Source: Aestuariibacter sp.
GTDB lineage: Bacteria; Pseudomonadota; Gammaproteobacteria; Enterobacterales; Alteromonadaceae
Direction: 5' to 3'
DNA length: 64,000 nt
NCBI GenBank assembly: GCA_017794925.1
Contig: CP051238.1
Coordinates: 4,389,021 to 4,453,020 of the forward strand
The notes under the pieces are model-generated. The model ran no database searches, had not been told where the DNA came from, and saw nothing but the letters and a program-made list of their open reading frames with translations. This document shows, piece after piece, positions 43,393-51,744 of the stretch; position 1 is the first letter of the stretch, and each line of letters begins with the position of its first letter. The translations under genes were made by a program, and so were the position numbers.

Positions 43393-43454
43393 TTGTCGAC
43401 AATCCATCCTGGATTGGGTTGACTGAAGCCAATACGACGACTATATTGTCGACA
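43393..43454 (+). promoter_or_regulatory. Two TGTCGACA palindromes before the GntR regulator
   Basis: TTGTCGACAA (43393-43402) and ATTGTCGACAT (43445-43455, core 43447-43454) lie 53 bases apart, 78 and 26 bases before the GTG of the regulator. They fit the GntR/FadR-family operator form TnGTnnACnA. They are candidate autoregulatory sites that would also control the propionate operon. The same eight-mer occurs inside several genes, so the argument rests on position and pairing, not rarity. Confidence 0.5.
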
Positions 43455-43479
43455 TTCCTCTAATCAACTGAGTGATTTT

Positions 43480-44148
43480 GTGAGTATTGCGGTGATAACA
43501 GAACAAGCGGTTACGAATGCCGACAAGACATTTTTGCAGCTTCGTAGCGATATTGTGGAAGGCGAGATCCCTGCCGGAGGCAAGTTAAGCGAAACTGAAC
43601 TGTCGACAAAGTATCAGGTAAGCCGGGCTGTGATCCGGGAAGCTATCAACCGCCTTGAAGCCTGCCATCTGGTAGAACGACGTGCCAACGTCGGTGCACG
43701 AGTGGTATCACTCACGCCTGATGGGCTGATACAGCTGTATCAGGTTCGCGAAGCATTGGAAGGCATGGCCGCCAGACTTGCGGCAAAGAATATGTCAGAC
43801 GAAGAAATCGCCGATCTCACCGCATTGTTAGACAACCACTTTCAGACCGTGAAAGACGGCAACAGTTACTACCAGGAAGCCGGCGATTTAGATTTCCACT
43901 ATCGCATTATTCTCGGTAGTAAAAATCAGCACCTCATAGAAGTACTGATAAACGGTATTTACCACCTGATACGCATGTACCGGGTGCAACTGGGCATGGC
44001 GGGCCCGCGGGTCACCACCGCCTTCGACGAACACAAACATGTTGTGCAGGCCATTGCTAATCGCGACGAAGAATTAGCCGAGATACTTATGCGCCGCCAC
44101 ATTTTGTATTCAAAAAACAATATTGAACGCAAGTTGCTTCAATCCTAA
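43480..44148 (+). CDS. GntR/FCD transcriptional regulator of the propionate operon
   Basis: A 222-residue regulator: winged helix (~15-80, ETELSTKYQVSRAVIREAINRLEACHLVERRANVGARV) then an FCD ligand domain (~85-220) with RxxxE, the metal-site pattern D..FHYRI and two later histidines. FCD members often bind small carboxylates through a metal ion. It is 17 bases upstream of prpB on the same strand, so it should sense a propionate-pathway intermediate such as 2-methylcitrate; this is inference. It replaces the sigma-54 activator PrpR of enteric bacteria. The start is GTG with a weak ribosome site. Confidence 0.88.
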   Translation: MSIAVITEQAVTNADKTFLQLRSDIVEGEIPAGGKLSETELSTKYQVSRAVIREAINRLEACHLVERRANVGARVVSLTPDGLIQLYQVREALEGMAARLAAKNMSDEEIADLTALLDNHFQTVKDGNSYYQEAGDLDFHYRIILGSKNQHLIEVLINGIYHLIRMYRVQLGMAGPRVTTAFDEHKHVVQAIANRDEELAEILMRRHILYSKNNIERKLLQS

Positions 44149-44165
44149 ATCCAGGAGAACGATAG

Positions 44166-45044
44166 ATGAGCGCAGGCAAAAAATTTCGACAAGCATTGGC
44201 TGACAACAAGCCATTGCAAATCGTAGGTACCATCAACGCCTACAGTGCCATGATGGCGAAACGCATTGGGCATCAGGCCATTTACCTGTCGGGCGGCGGT
44301 GTTGCCAACGCCTCTTACGGCCTGCCGGATTTAGGCATGACGTCACTGAACGACGTGATTGCCGATGTACAGCGCATTACTTCTGCCTGTGACTTGCCAT
44401 TACTAGTGGATATCGACACTGGCTGGGGCGGCGCATTCAATATTGCCAAAACCATTAAAGACATGGAAAAGGCCGGTGCAGCTGCCGTGCACATGGAAGA
44501 CCAGGTTGCCCAGAAGCGTTGTGGTCACCGCCCCAATAAAGAAATCGTCTCTACCGAAGAGATGGTCGACCGCATCAAAGCGGCCGTGGATGCACGCACC
44601 GATCCAGACTTCTTCATCATGGCCCGCACCGACGCGTTTGCGCAGGAAGGGCTGGAAAAAGCCATCGAGCGCGCCAAAGCGTATGTGGCAGCGGGTGCAG
44701 ACGGCATTTTCGCCGAAGCGGTAAAAACCGAAGAGCACTACCGCGCATTCGCAGACGCATTGGATGTGCCGATTCTCGCCAATATTACCGAGTTTGGTCA
44801 GACCGAACTGTGGAACAGAGAACAACTGGGTGAATGGGGTGCCGCGATGGTGCTTTACCCACTGAGTGCATTCCGTGCCATGAACAAAGCGGCAGAAATG
44901 GTATACCAGTCTATTCTGAATGACGGTGACCAAAAAGCGGTTGTCGACATGATGCAAACGCGTATGGAGCTCTATGATTATCTGGGCTACCACGATTACG
45001 AGCAAAAACTCGACGCGCTGTTCGCCGAAGGTAAGAACAAGTAA
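44166..45044 (+). CDS. prpB: 2-Methylisocitrate lyase
   Basis: PrpB cleaves 2-methylisocitrate to pyruvate and succinate, the last step of the methylcitrate cycle for propionate. It is a 292-residue member of the isocitrate lyase/PEP mutase barrel family. The catalytic loop KRCGH carries C119. YLSGGGVANASYGLPDLGMTS, DIDTGWGG with metal ligands, and MARTDAFAQEGLEKAIERA also match. AGGAG lies before the ATG. It is followed 96 bases later by prpC; the gap folds into a nested stem-loop. Confidence 0.97.
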   Translation: MSAGKKFRQALADNKPLQIVGTINAYSAMMAKRIGHQAIYLSGGGVANASYGLPDLGMTSLNDVIADVQRITSACDLPLLVDIDTGWGGAFNIAKTIKDMEKAGAAAVHMEDQVAQKRCGHRPNKEIVSTEEMVDRIKAAVDARTDPDFFIMARTDAFAQEGLEKAIERAKAYVAAGADGIFAEAVKTEEHYRAFADALDVPILANITEFGQTELWNREQLGEWGAAMVLYPLSAFRAMNKAAEMVYQSILNDGDQKAVVDMMQTRMELYDYLGYHDYEQKLDALFAEGKNK

Positions 45045-45050
45045 TAACAC

Positions 45051-45099
45051 CGGCCAGCAATGCCCAACAGGGGTTGAATAAAAACCCGACTGCTGGCCG
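45051..45099 (+). other. Nested stem-loop between prpB and prpC
   Basis: CGGCCAGCA pairs with TGCTGGCCG over nine bases, and inside the loop GGGTT pairs with AACCC. No T run follows. It may stabilise or process the message, or reduce transcription into prpC. Confidence 0.6.
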
Positions 45100-45140
45100 A
45101 CAAACTGTACCCTACATAAAAATTAACGAGGAGATAAACA

Positions 45141-46265
45141 ATGGCTAAAGCTCTAAGTGGCGCAGGTTTGCGCGGTCAGGTTGCCGGTAAGACCGCCCTT
45201 TCAACCGTAGGTGTATCAGGCTCAGGCCTGACCTACCGCGGTTACGACGTTAAGGACCTTGCCAATAATTGCCAGTTCGAAGAAGTTGCCTATCTCATTT
45301 TAAAAGGCAAGTTGCCTAACCAACAGGAACTTGATGCGTACAAAGCCAAACTGAAAGGCATGCGCGGTTTGCCAGAAGCACTGAAAGATGTGCTGGAACG
45401 CATTCCGGCTGACGCTCACCCGATGGATGTACTGCGCACCGGTTGCTCTATGCTGGGCAACCTGGAAATGGAAAATGACTTTAGTGAACAGGACGAAGTC
45501 ACGGACCGCATGCTGGCTTGTTTCCCAAGTATCATTTGCTACTGGTATCGCTTCTCACACGACGGCGTAAAAGTAGACGTTGAAACCGACGATGACTCCA
45601 TTGGCGCGCACTTCCTGCACTTATTGCACGGTGAAAAGCCCAACGAATTGCACGAGCAAGTTATGCATGTCTCGTTAATTCTGTATGCCGAACACGAATT
45701 TAACGCCTCAACCTTTACCGCTCGCGTTTGTGCTTCAACGCTTTCTGATATGCACTCGTGTATCACAGGTGCAATTGGCTCACTGCGCGGTCCCCTGCAT
45801 GGTGGTGCTAACGAAGCCGCGATGGAAATGATCGAAGGCTTCACGTCAGCTGACCATGCCGAAGAAGAAATGATGGGCAAACTGGCGCGTAAAGAGAAAA
45901 TCATGGGCTTCGGTCATGCGATTTACTCAGAGTCCGACCCGCGTAACGAAATCATCAAAGGCTGGTCTGAGAAACTGGCAAAAGACGTGGGCGACGAGGT
46001 ACTTTACCCGGCCTCGGTACGTTGCGAAGAAGTCATGTGGCGTGAGAAGAAACTGTTCTGTAATGCCGACTTTTTCCATGCATCGGCTTACCACTTCATG
46101 GGCATCCCAACCAAACTGTTCACGCCTATTTTCGTGATGTCACGACTGACCGGCTGGGCAGCTCACGTTATGGAACAACGCGCTGACAACCGGATCATTC
46201 GCCCGTCGGCAGAGTATACCGGTGAAGATCTGCGTGCCGTGACACCCATTGCTGAGCGCGCTTAA
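45141..46265 (+). CDS. prpC: 2-Methylcitrate synthase
   Basis: PrpC joins propionyl-CoA and oxaloacetate to 2-methylcitrate, the first committed step. The 374-residue citrate-synthase-type II/methylcitrate protein has LSTVGVSGSGLTYRGYDVKDLA, GPLHGGANEAAMEMIEGF with an active-site histidine, GFGHAIYSESDPRNEI with another, and a C-terminal arginine for the carboxylate. The length fits PrpC rather than the larger GltA. ACGAGGAG lies before the ATG. It follows prpB and precedes acnD. Confidence 0.96.
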   Translation: MAKALSGAGLRGQVAGKTALSTVGVSGSGLTYRGYDVKDLANNCQFEEVAYLILKGKLPNQQELDAYKAKLKGMRGLPEALKDVLERIPADAHPMDVLRTGCSMLGNLEMENDFSEQDEVTDRMLACFPSIICYWYRFSHDGVKVDVETDDDSIGAHFLHLLHGEKPNELHEQVMHVSLILYAEHEFNASTFTARVCASTLSDMHSCITGAIGSLRGPLHGGANEAAMEMIEGFTSADHAEEEMMGKLARKEKIMGFGHAIYSESDPRNEIIKGWSEKLAKDVGDEVLYPASVRCEEVMWREKKLFCNADFFHASAYHFMGIPTKLFTPIFVMSRLTGWAAHVMEQRADNRIIRPSAEYTGEDLRAVTPIAERA

Positions 46266-46282
46266 CATCACTAACACTGAAT

Positions 46283-46308
46283 GACCGCTTCATACCGTCG
46301 AAGCGGTC
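46283..46308 (+). other. Stem-loop between prpC and acnD
   Basis: GACCGCTTC pairs perfectly with GAAGCGGTC over nine bases around ATACCGTC, 25 bases before the acnD start. No T run follows. Confidence 0.6.
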
Positions 46309-46332
46309 CTTCCCAGACCGTGTGGAACCCTC

Positions 46333-48924
46333 ATGAATACCCAATACAGAAAGAACCTGACAGGCACAACTTTAGATTTTTTCGACGCCAGGGAAGCGGT
46401 TGACGCCATTAAACCCGGTGCCTTCGAGACCTTACCCTACACATCTCGCGTTCATGCGGAAAATTTGGTTCGCCGCTGTCCGCCAGAAACACTGCGCGAC
46501 TCCCTGACACAGCTCATCGACCGCAAACGCGATCTGGATTTCCCTTGGTTTCCAGCCCGGGTGGTGTGTCATGACATTCTGGGCCAAACCGCGCTCGTTG
46601 ACTTAGCCGGCTTGCGTGATGCTATCGCCCAACAAGGTGGCGACCCGTCCAAGGTCAATCCGGTAGTGCCTACACAGTTAATTGTGGACCACTCTCTGGC
46701 TGTTGAACACGCGGGCTTCGAACCTGACGCGTTTGAAAAGAACCGCGCCATTGAAGACCGCCGTAACGACGACCGCTTCCACTTTATCAACTGGACCAAA
46801 ACCGCGTTTAAAAACGTTGACGTAATACCTCCCGGCAACGGCATTATGCACCAGATCAACCTGGAAAAAATGTCACCTGTTGTACACGCCAAAGACGGCG
46901 TCGCCTTCCCGGATACCCTGGTAGGCACCGACAGCCACACTCCCCACGTTGACGCACTGGGCGTTATTGCCGTCGGTGTAGGTGGTCTGGAAGCTGAGAG
47001 TGTAATGCTAGGCCGCGCGTCATACATGCGCCTGCCAGACATCGTGGGTGTTGAGTTAACCGGTAAACCACAGCCCGGCATTACTGCTACCGACATCGTA
47101 CTGGCACTCACCGAGTTCTTACGTAAAGAACGCGTCGTATCAGCCTACCTTGAATTCTATGGTGAAGGGGCTGCGCACCTGACGTTGGGTGACCGTGCTA
47201 CCATTTCCAACATGACACCAGAATACGGCGCAACAGCGGCGATGTTCTACATTGACCAGCAGACACTGGACTATCTGACCTTAACAGGCCGTGATGCAGA
47301 ACAAGTTAAACTGGTAGAAACCTACGCCAAACAGGCTGGCCTATGGGCCGACACATTAACCGGCGCAGAGTACGAGCGCGTGCTGACATTTGACCTGTCT
47401 GCGGTAACCCGCAATATGGCAGGGCCATCAAACCCTCACGCCCGTTTGCCAACCAGCGAACTTTCTTCCCGTGGCATTGCCGGTCGTTTTGACAAATCAG
47501 AAGGCTTAATGCCTGACGGTGCGGTGATCATTGCTGCTATTACCAGCTGTACCAATACCAGTAACCCGCGAAACGTCATTGCAGCCGGCTTGCTGGCTCG
47601 CAACGCCAATGCCAAAGGCCTGGCTCGCCAGCCCTGGGTCAAATCGTCACTGGCTCCTGGCTCCAAAGTAGTGAAGATGTACCTGGAAGAATCCGGCTTA
47701 CTACCAGATTTAGAAAAGCTCGGATTCGGCGTAGTTGCCTTTGCCTGTACTACCTGTAATGGCATGAGTGGTGCATTGGACCCTCGCATACAGCAAGAGA
47801 TCATCGATCGTGACTTGTACGCCACTGCAGTACTGTCGGGTAACCGTAACTTCGACGGCCGTATCCATCCCTACGCCAAGCAAGCGTTCCTGGCGTCACC
47901 GCCACTAGTCGTTGCTTACGCCATTGCAGGTACTATGCGCGTCGATATTGAAAAAGATCCGTTGGGCTTTGATCAGGACGGTAACCCGGTCACACTCAAA
48001 GACATCTGGCCAACCGATGAAGAAATCGATGCGGTAGTGAAAGCCTCGGTGAAACCCGAGCAGTTCCGTCAGGTCTATGAGCCGATGTTTGATTTATCCG
48101 TCGACTACGGAGAACACATTGATCCGCTGTACGAATGGCGAGAAATGAGTACCTATATACGTCGTCCGCCTTACTGGGAAGGCGCATTGGCAGCAGAACG
48201 CACTCTTACCGGTATGCGTCCGCTGGCGATTCTGCCCGACAACATCACCACCGATCACTTGTCGCCGTCAAACGCGATTCTGGCAAGCAGTGCAGCCGGT
48301 GAATACCTGGCGAAAATGGGACTGCCAGAAGAAGACTTTAACTCCTATGCGACGCACCGGGGAGACCACCTCACCGCACAGCGCGCTACGCTGGCCAACC
48401 CAAAACTGTTCAATGAAATGGTGAAGGAAGACGGCAAGGTGAAGCAAGGTTCTTTGGCGCGTATTGAGCCGGAAGGCAAAGTGACCCGCATGTGGGAAGC
48501 CATTGAAACCTACATGGAACGCAAACAACCGCTCATCATTGTGGCCGGTGCTGACTACGGTCAGGGCTCGTCACGTGACTGGGCCGCGAAAGGCGTCCGT
48601 CTGGCAGGTGTAGAAGTGATTGTCGCCGAAGGTTTTGAGCGTATCCACCGTACCAATCTTATTGGCATGGGTGTGCTACCGCTGGAATTTATGGCCGGTA
48701 CTAACCGTATTACTCTGGATCTGGACGGTACCGAAACCTACGACGTAAAAGGCGAAAGAACACCGGGTACCACACTCACATTGGTGATTAACCGTACCAA
48801 TGGCGAGAGCATTGAGGTACCAGTAACCTGTCGTCTTGATACCGCTGAAGAGGTATCTATTTACGAAGCAGGTGGCGTGCTGCAGCGCTTTGCCAAGGAC
48901 TTTCTTGAAGCCCAGGCCAGCTAA
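46333..48924 (+). CDS. acnD: Fe/S-dependent 2-methylcitrate dehydratase AcnD
   Basis: AcnD dehydrates 2-methylcitrate to 2-methyl-aconitate, replacing PrpD in this pathway variant. It is an aconitase-family protein of 863 residues. The 4Fe-4S cluster ligands are C406 in TSCTNTSNP and C472/C475 in ACTTCNGMSG. LVGTDSHTPHVDALGVIAVGVGG and the C-terminal swivel domain with YGQGSSRDWAAKG also match. The presence of prpF next door settles AcnD over AcnA. The leading context is prpB-prpC-acnD-prpF. Confidence 0.96.
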   Translation: MNTQYRKNLTGTTLDFFDAREAVDAIKPGAFETLPYTSRVHAENLVRRCPPETLRDSLTQLIDRKRDLDFPWFPARVVCHDILGQTALVDLAGLRDAIAQQGGDPSKVNPVVPTQLIVDHSLAVEHAGFEPDAFEKNRAIEDRRNDDRFHFINWTKTAFKNVDVIPPGNGIMHQINLEKMSPVVHAKDGVAFPDTLVGTDSHTPHVDALGVIAVGVGGLEAESVMLGRASYMRLPDIVGVELTGKPQPGITATDIVLALTEFLRKERVVSAYLEFYGEGAAHLTLGDRATISNMTPEYGATAAMFYIDQQTLDYLTLTGRDAEQVKLVETYAKQAGLWADTLTGAEYERVLTFDLSAVTRNMAGPSNPHARLPTSELSSRGIAGRFDKSEGLMPDGAVIIAAITSCTNTSNPRNVIAAGLLARNANAKGLARQPWVKSSLAPGSKVVKMYLEESGLLPDLEKLGFGVVAFACTTCNGMSGALDPRIQQEIIDRDLYATAVLSGNRNFDGRIHPYAKQAFLASPPLVVAYAIAGTMRVDIEKDPLGFDQDGNPVTLKDIWPTDEEIDAVVKASVKPEQFRQVYEPMFDLSVDYGEHIDPLYEWREMSTYIRRPPYWEGALAAERTLTGMRPLAILPDNITTDHLSPSNAILASSAAGEYLAKMGLPEEDFNSYATHRGDHLTAQRATLANPKLFNEMVKEDGKVKQGSLARIEPEGKVTRMWEAIETYMERKQPLIIVAGADYGQGSSRDWAAKGVRLAGVEVIVAEGFERIHRTNLIGMGVLPLEFMAGTNRITLDLDGTETYDVKGERTPGTTLTLVINRTNGESIEVPVTCRLDTAEEVSIYEAGGVLQRFAKDFLEAQAS

Positions 48925-48944
48925 CAATACCTTACGACAGACCT

Positions 48945-48965
48945 TGTGGGGGCTCGGCCCCCACA
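48945..48965 (+). other. Stem-loop between acnD and prpF
   Basis: TGTGGGGGC pairs perfectly with GCCCCCACA over nine bases with a three-base TCG loop, 26 bases before prpF. No T run follows. Confidence 0.65.
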
Positions 48966-48991
48966 CACTCAATCAACAGTGAGTAAGCATC

Positions 48992-50170
48992 ATGACATTT
49001 GCACCGCAAATTAAGATCCCGGCCACCTATATGCGCGGCGGTACCAGCAAAGGGGTATTCTTTAATCTCGCCGATTTGCCCGCAGAAGCACAACAGCCCG
49101 GCGCGTATCGGGATGCCGTACTGCTTCGCGTCATCGGCAGCCCGGATCCTTATGGTAAACAAACCGACGGTATGGGTGGCGCAACATCCAGCACCAGTAA
49201 AACCGTCATTCTTAGCAAAAGTGAACGTGAAGGTTACGACGTGGATTACCTGTTCGGTCAGGTTGCCATTGATAAAGCCTTTGTTGACTGGAGTGGCAAC
49301 TGCGGAAACCTAACCGCAGCAGTGGGTGCCTTTGCTATCAATAATGGTTTGGTTGATGCCGATAAAATCCCGCAAAACGGTATCGCCGTCGTCCGGGTCT
49401 GGCAAGTTAACATAAGCAAAGAAATCGTCGTTCACGTGCCGATCACCAATGGCGAAGTGCAGGAAACCGGCAATTTTGAATTAGATGGTGTTACGTTTCC
49501 TGCGGCAGAAGTCAAAGTCGAGTTCATGGATCCGGCGGACGGCGAAGGCGACATGTTCCCAACCGGCAACCTGGTAGATGAGCTGACGGTACCTGAGTTT
49601 GGCACGCTGAAAGCAACTATGATCAACGCAGGCATCCCTACGATTTTCGTGAATGCGGCCGACATTGGCTATACAGGAACAGAGCTTCAGGATGCGATTA
49701 ACAATGACACCGAAGCGCTGGCCCGTTTCGAGTCCCTGCGCGCACACGGTGCGATTAAAATGGGCTTGATAAACGATCTGTCTGAAGCAGCCGGACGTCA
49801 GCATACGCCGAAAATTGCGTTTGTAGCACCGCCAGCCCCCTATACCTCTTCAAGTGGCAAAGACATCGGCATCGACGATATCGATGTGCTGGTAAGAGCC
49901 CTGTCAATGGGCAAGCTTCACCACGCCATGATGGGGACTGCAGCCGTAGCCATTGCCACCGCAGCGGCAATACCTGGCACATTGGTGAATGACGCCGCTG
50001 GCGGAATAGACCGCGAAAGCGTGGTATTCGGACATCCGTCCGGCACGCTGGCAGTCGGCGCACAGGCTCAGAAAATTGACGGAAAATGGCTGGCCACCAA
50101 GGCCGTAATGAGTCGTTCCGCGCGCATTCTTATGGAAGGTAAGGTTCATATTCCACCTCCCGAGTTATAA
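48992..50170 (+). CDS. prpF: 2-Methylaconitate cis-trans isomerase PrpF
   Basis: PrpF isomerises the trans-2-methylaconitate made by AcnD to the cis form, which an aconitase then hydrates to methylisocitrate. It is a 392-residue protein of the diaminopimelate-epimerase fold. Typical segments are PATYMRGGTSKGVFFNLADLP, DPYGKQTDGMGGATSSTSKTVI, DWSGNCGNLTAAVGAF with an active-site cysteine, and GHPSGTLAVGA. It closes the operon. The 131 bases after it hold only imperfect repeats without a T run, so the terminator is unclear. Confidence 0.96.
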   Translation: MTFAPQIKIPATYMRGGTSKGVFFNLADLPAEAQQPGAYRDAVLLRVIGSPDPYGKQTDGMGGATSSTSKTVILSKSEREGYDVDYLFGQVAIDKAFVDWSGNCGNLTAAVGAFAINNGLVDADKIPQNGIAVVRVWQVNISKEIVVHVPITNGEVQETGNFELDGVTFPAAEVKVEFMDPADGEGDMFPTGNLVDELTVPEFGTLKATMINAGIPTIFVNAADIGYTGTELQDAINNDTEALARFESLRAHGAIKMGLINDLSEAAGRQHTPKIAFVAPPAPYTSSSGKDIGIDDIDVLVRALSMGKLHHAMMGTAAVAIATAAAIPGTLVNDAAGGIDRESVVFGHPSGTLAVGAQAQKIDGKWLATKAVMSRSARILMEGKVHIPPPEL

Positions 50171-50301
50171 AGCAACGCTTCCTCAGGGTGGCTGGCTATC
50201 ATTGGGCATGGGTCAGTCACCTCTTTTACTGGCATTTTCCGCAAATTGGATGCACACTCTTTAATCAGGGATTATAATGTAATCAAGTCGAGAAGGACGC
50301 A

Positions 50302-50733
50302 ATGGTTCGACGTTTTAGTATGCATGGTTCACTGAGTGTCAGTGTAGAAGGCCGAATGCTTGTTTTATCAGGTAGTGGTCCGTGGAACAGCGAATCCTTG
50401 CAATTAACCGATGCCGGTATTATGCAACAGGTTCAGGCTCTGTATGGCAGCCCATGGGGCGTATTAGGTCTGTTTTCCGGTGAAGCGGTTTATGTTCCCG
50501 AAGCCATTCAGAAACTCCAAAAGCAAGTCAGCCATGAACTGACACTGGGTCGTGTTGCTACAGCGGTAGTGCTTAACAACGTCCAGGCACCGCGTCTGTC
50601 TCAATACCAGTTCGAACTCATCTATGGCAGTCAGGGACACGCTGTGGAGTTTTTTGACCAAGAAGCCCCCGCCAGACAATGGCTGCTATCGCAAATCACC
50701 ACAGCTCAGTCTGAATCTCGCTTTCAGGCATAA
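50302..50733 (+). CDS. Hypothetical protein, possibly STAS-like
   Basis: A 143-residue cytoplasmic protein. GAAGGA lies six bases before the ATG. The opening HGSLSVSVEGRMLVLSGSGPWNSESL and the later VYGSQGHAVEFFDQEAPARQWL resemble the start and end of STAS/SpoIIAA-like domains, with a beta-strand, helix, strand pattern. The link is inference from shape and not a firm family match. It stands between prpF and a solute-binding-protein-like gene, with a nine-base hairpin just after it. Confidence 0.65.
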   Translation: MVRRFSMHGSLSVSVEGRMLVLSGSGPWNSESLQLTDAGIMQQVQALYGSPWGVLGLFSGEAVYVPEAIQKLQKQVSHELTLGRVATAVVLNNVQAPRLSQYQFELIYGSQGHAVEFFDQEAPARQWLLSQITTAQSESRFQA

Positions 50734-50742
50734 TGTCAATTT

Positions 50743-50765
50743 GGGTTTACCAGCCCGGTAAACCT
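50743..50765. repeat. Hairpin after the STAS-like gene
   Basis: GGTTTACC pairs with GGTAAACC over eight bases around AGCCC, with a G-T pair outside. It lies ten bases past the stop. No T run follows on either strand, so its role is uncertain. Confidence 0.4.
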
Positions 50766-50790
50766 CAAACCACACACCGTTTACCTATTT

Positions 50791-50834
50791 TTAACAATCC
50801 AGTAAAAGATACACTATACTTCATGAACTGAAGT
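50791..50834 (+). promoter_or_regulatory. Promoter and operator-like palindrome of the solute-binding-like gene
   Basis: TTAACA (50791-50796) and TATACT (50815-50820) are 18 bases apart, a good sigma-70 promoter. The -10 overlaps ACTTCATGAACTGAAGT, a six-base inverted repeat (50818-50823 with 50829-50834) that covers the expected start point and could be an operator. Confidence 0.55.
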
Positions 50835-50850
50835 AAAGGCCTGATACATT

Positions 50851-51744
50851 ATGAGCAAACGGATCTTGGCAGTATTGTGTTGTGCAGTGTGTTTGTGCGG
50901 TAACGCAAATGCTGCTCAAATATTGCGTGCCCCCACGTTTACCACAACTCATGCCATCATCGATTATTTTTATGAGCAACTTCAATTAGCCATTGAAGCG
51001 ACGCAGGAAGACTTCGGTGAAATGAAAGTGGTCCGGGTAAAGATACCTGTTGAAGAAGAAAGACAGCTTCGCAATCTCAATGACAACATCGCCGATATTG
51101 CATGGGCTACCTGTACCCGGGAACGCAACGAACAATACACGCCTGTTGCCGTTCCGTTCACCGCTGGTTTGTTTGGGATCCGGTTGGCGGTAGTTAGAGA
51201 AGAAGACAGCAATATTACCCAGGTGGACTCTTTGGAATCGCTTCAGTCTTTTGTCGCAGTGCAGTCTTCCAAATGGCACGACTATCTGGTTTTACAACAA
51301 AATGGGATCACCGTGTTGGCATCAGATCGGTTCTCGGCCTACCGGGCCATAGAACGCGGCCTGGCCGATTTCTATCCCCGCGGTGCAGTAGAAATCACTG
51401 AAGAGATGGAACAAGCCAATGTACCCAAGCTTAGTATAGCGCCAGGCTTCGCATTGCGTTATCCGATGTTTTTTATCATTTACGTTAAAAAGGGAAACGA
51501 CGCCTTGGCCGAACGTCTGAATACCGGGTTTGCCCGAACGCTGGAGTCAGGAAAATACAAAGCCTTACTCAGTGAAAAAGCGTGGTTTGTTGAAGCACAG
51601 CAACTTGTTCAAAACCGACAATTCATTGATTTGGATAACTTTCAGGCCAACGCTGCATGTTTAAAAGCGGGAGAATACGTACCAGCGATACTATCCCAGG
51701 ACAACACTACAGCCCCTTCACCTAATAGCGATAAGCCAGACTAA
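50851..51744 (+). CDS. Periplasmic solute-binding-like protein
   Basis: A 297-residue exported protein. The signal peptide is MSKRILAVLCCAVCLCGNANA, cut near residue 21. The body has the bilobed type II binding-protein pattern (family 3-like): ADIAWATCTRERNEQYTPVAVPFTAGLFGIRL, VQSSKWHDYLVLQQNGI and DFYPRGAVEITEE. The ligand cannot be named. No transporter genes lie beside it, so it may serve as a sensor or orphan binder. A possible promoter lies at 50791. Its last 23 bases overlap the 3' end of the minus-strand beta-barrel gene. Confidence 0.78.
   Translation: MSKRILAVLCCAVCLCGNANAAQILRAPTFTTTHAIIDYFYEQLQLAIEATQEDFGEMKVVRVKIPVEEERQLRNLNDNIADIAWATCTRERNEQYTPVAVPFTAGLFGIRLAVVREEDSNITQVDSLESLQSFVAVQSSKWHDYLVLQQNGITVLASDRFSAYRAIERGLADFYPRGAVEITEEMEQANVPKLSIAPGFALRYPMFFIIYVKKGNDALAERLNTGFARTLESGKYKALLSEKAWFVEAQQLVQNRQFIDLDNFQANAACLKAGEYVPAILSQDNTTAPSPNSDKPD

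Noticed and set aside
43229..43426. 65-residue frame in the gap before the GntR regulator
   Set aside because: It begins inside the 53-base palindrome, has no ribosome site and looks like random translation.
43601..43608. Additional TGTCGACA copies inside the GntR gene and at 44942, 42833, 39215 and 38707
   Set aside because: They lie within reading frames, and the eight-mer is evidently common in this genome, so they do not count as operators.
44403..45050. A 215-residue open frame opposite prpB
   Set aside because: It is fully covered by prpB and has no domain features; a shadow frame.
46569..47111. A 180-residue open frame opposite acnD
   Set aside because: Low-complexity Ser/Pro-rich translation opposite conserved aconitase motifs; a shadow frame.
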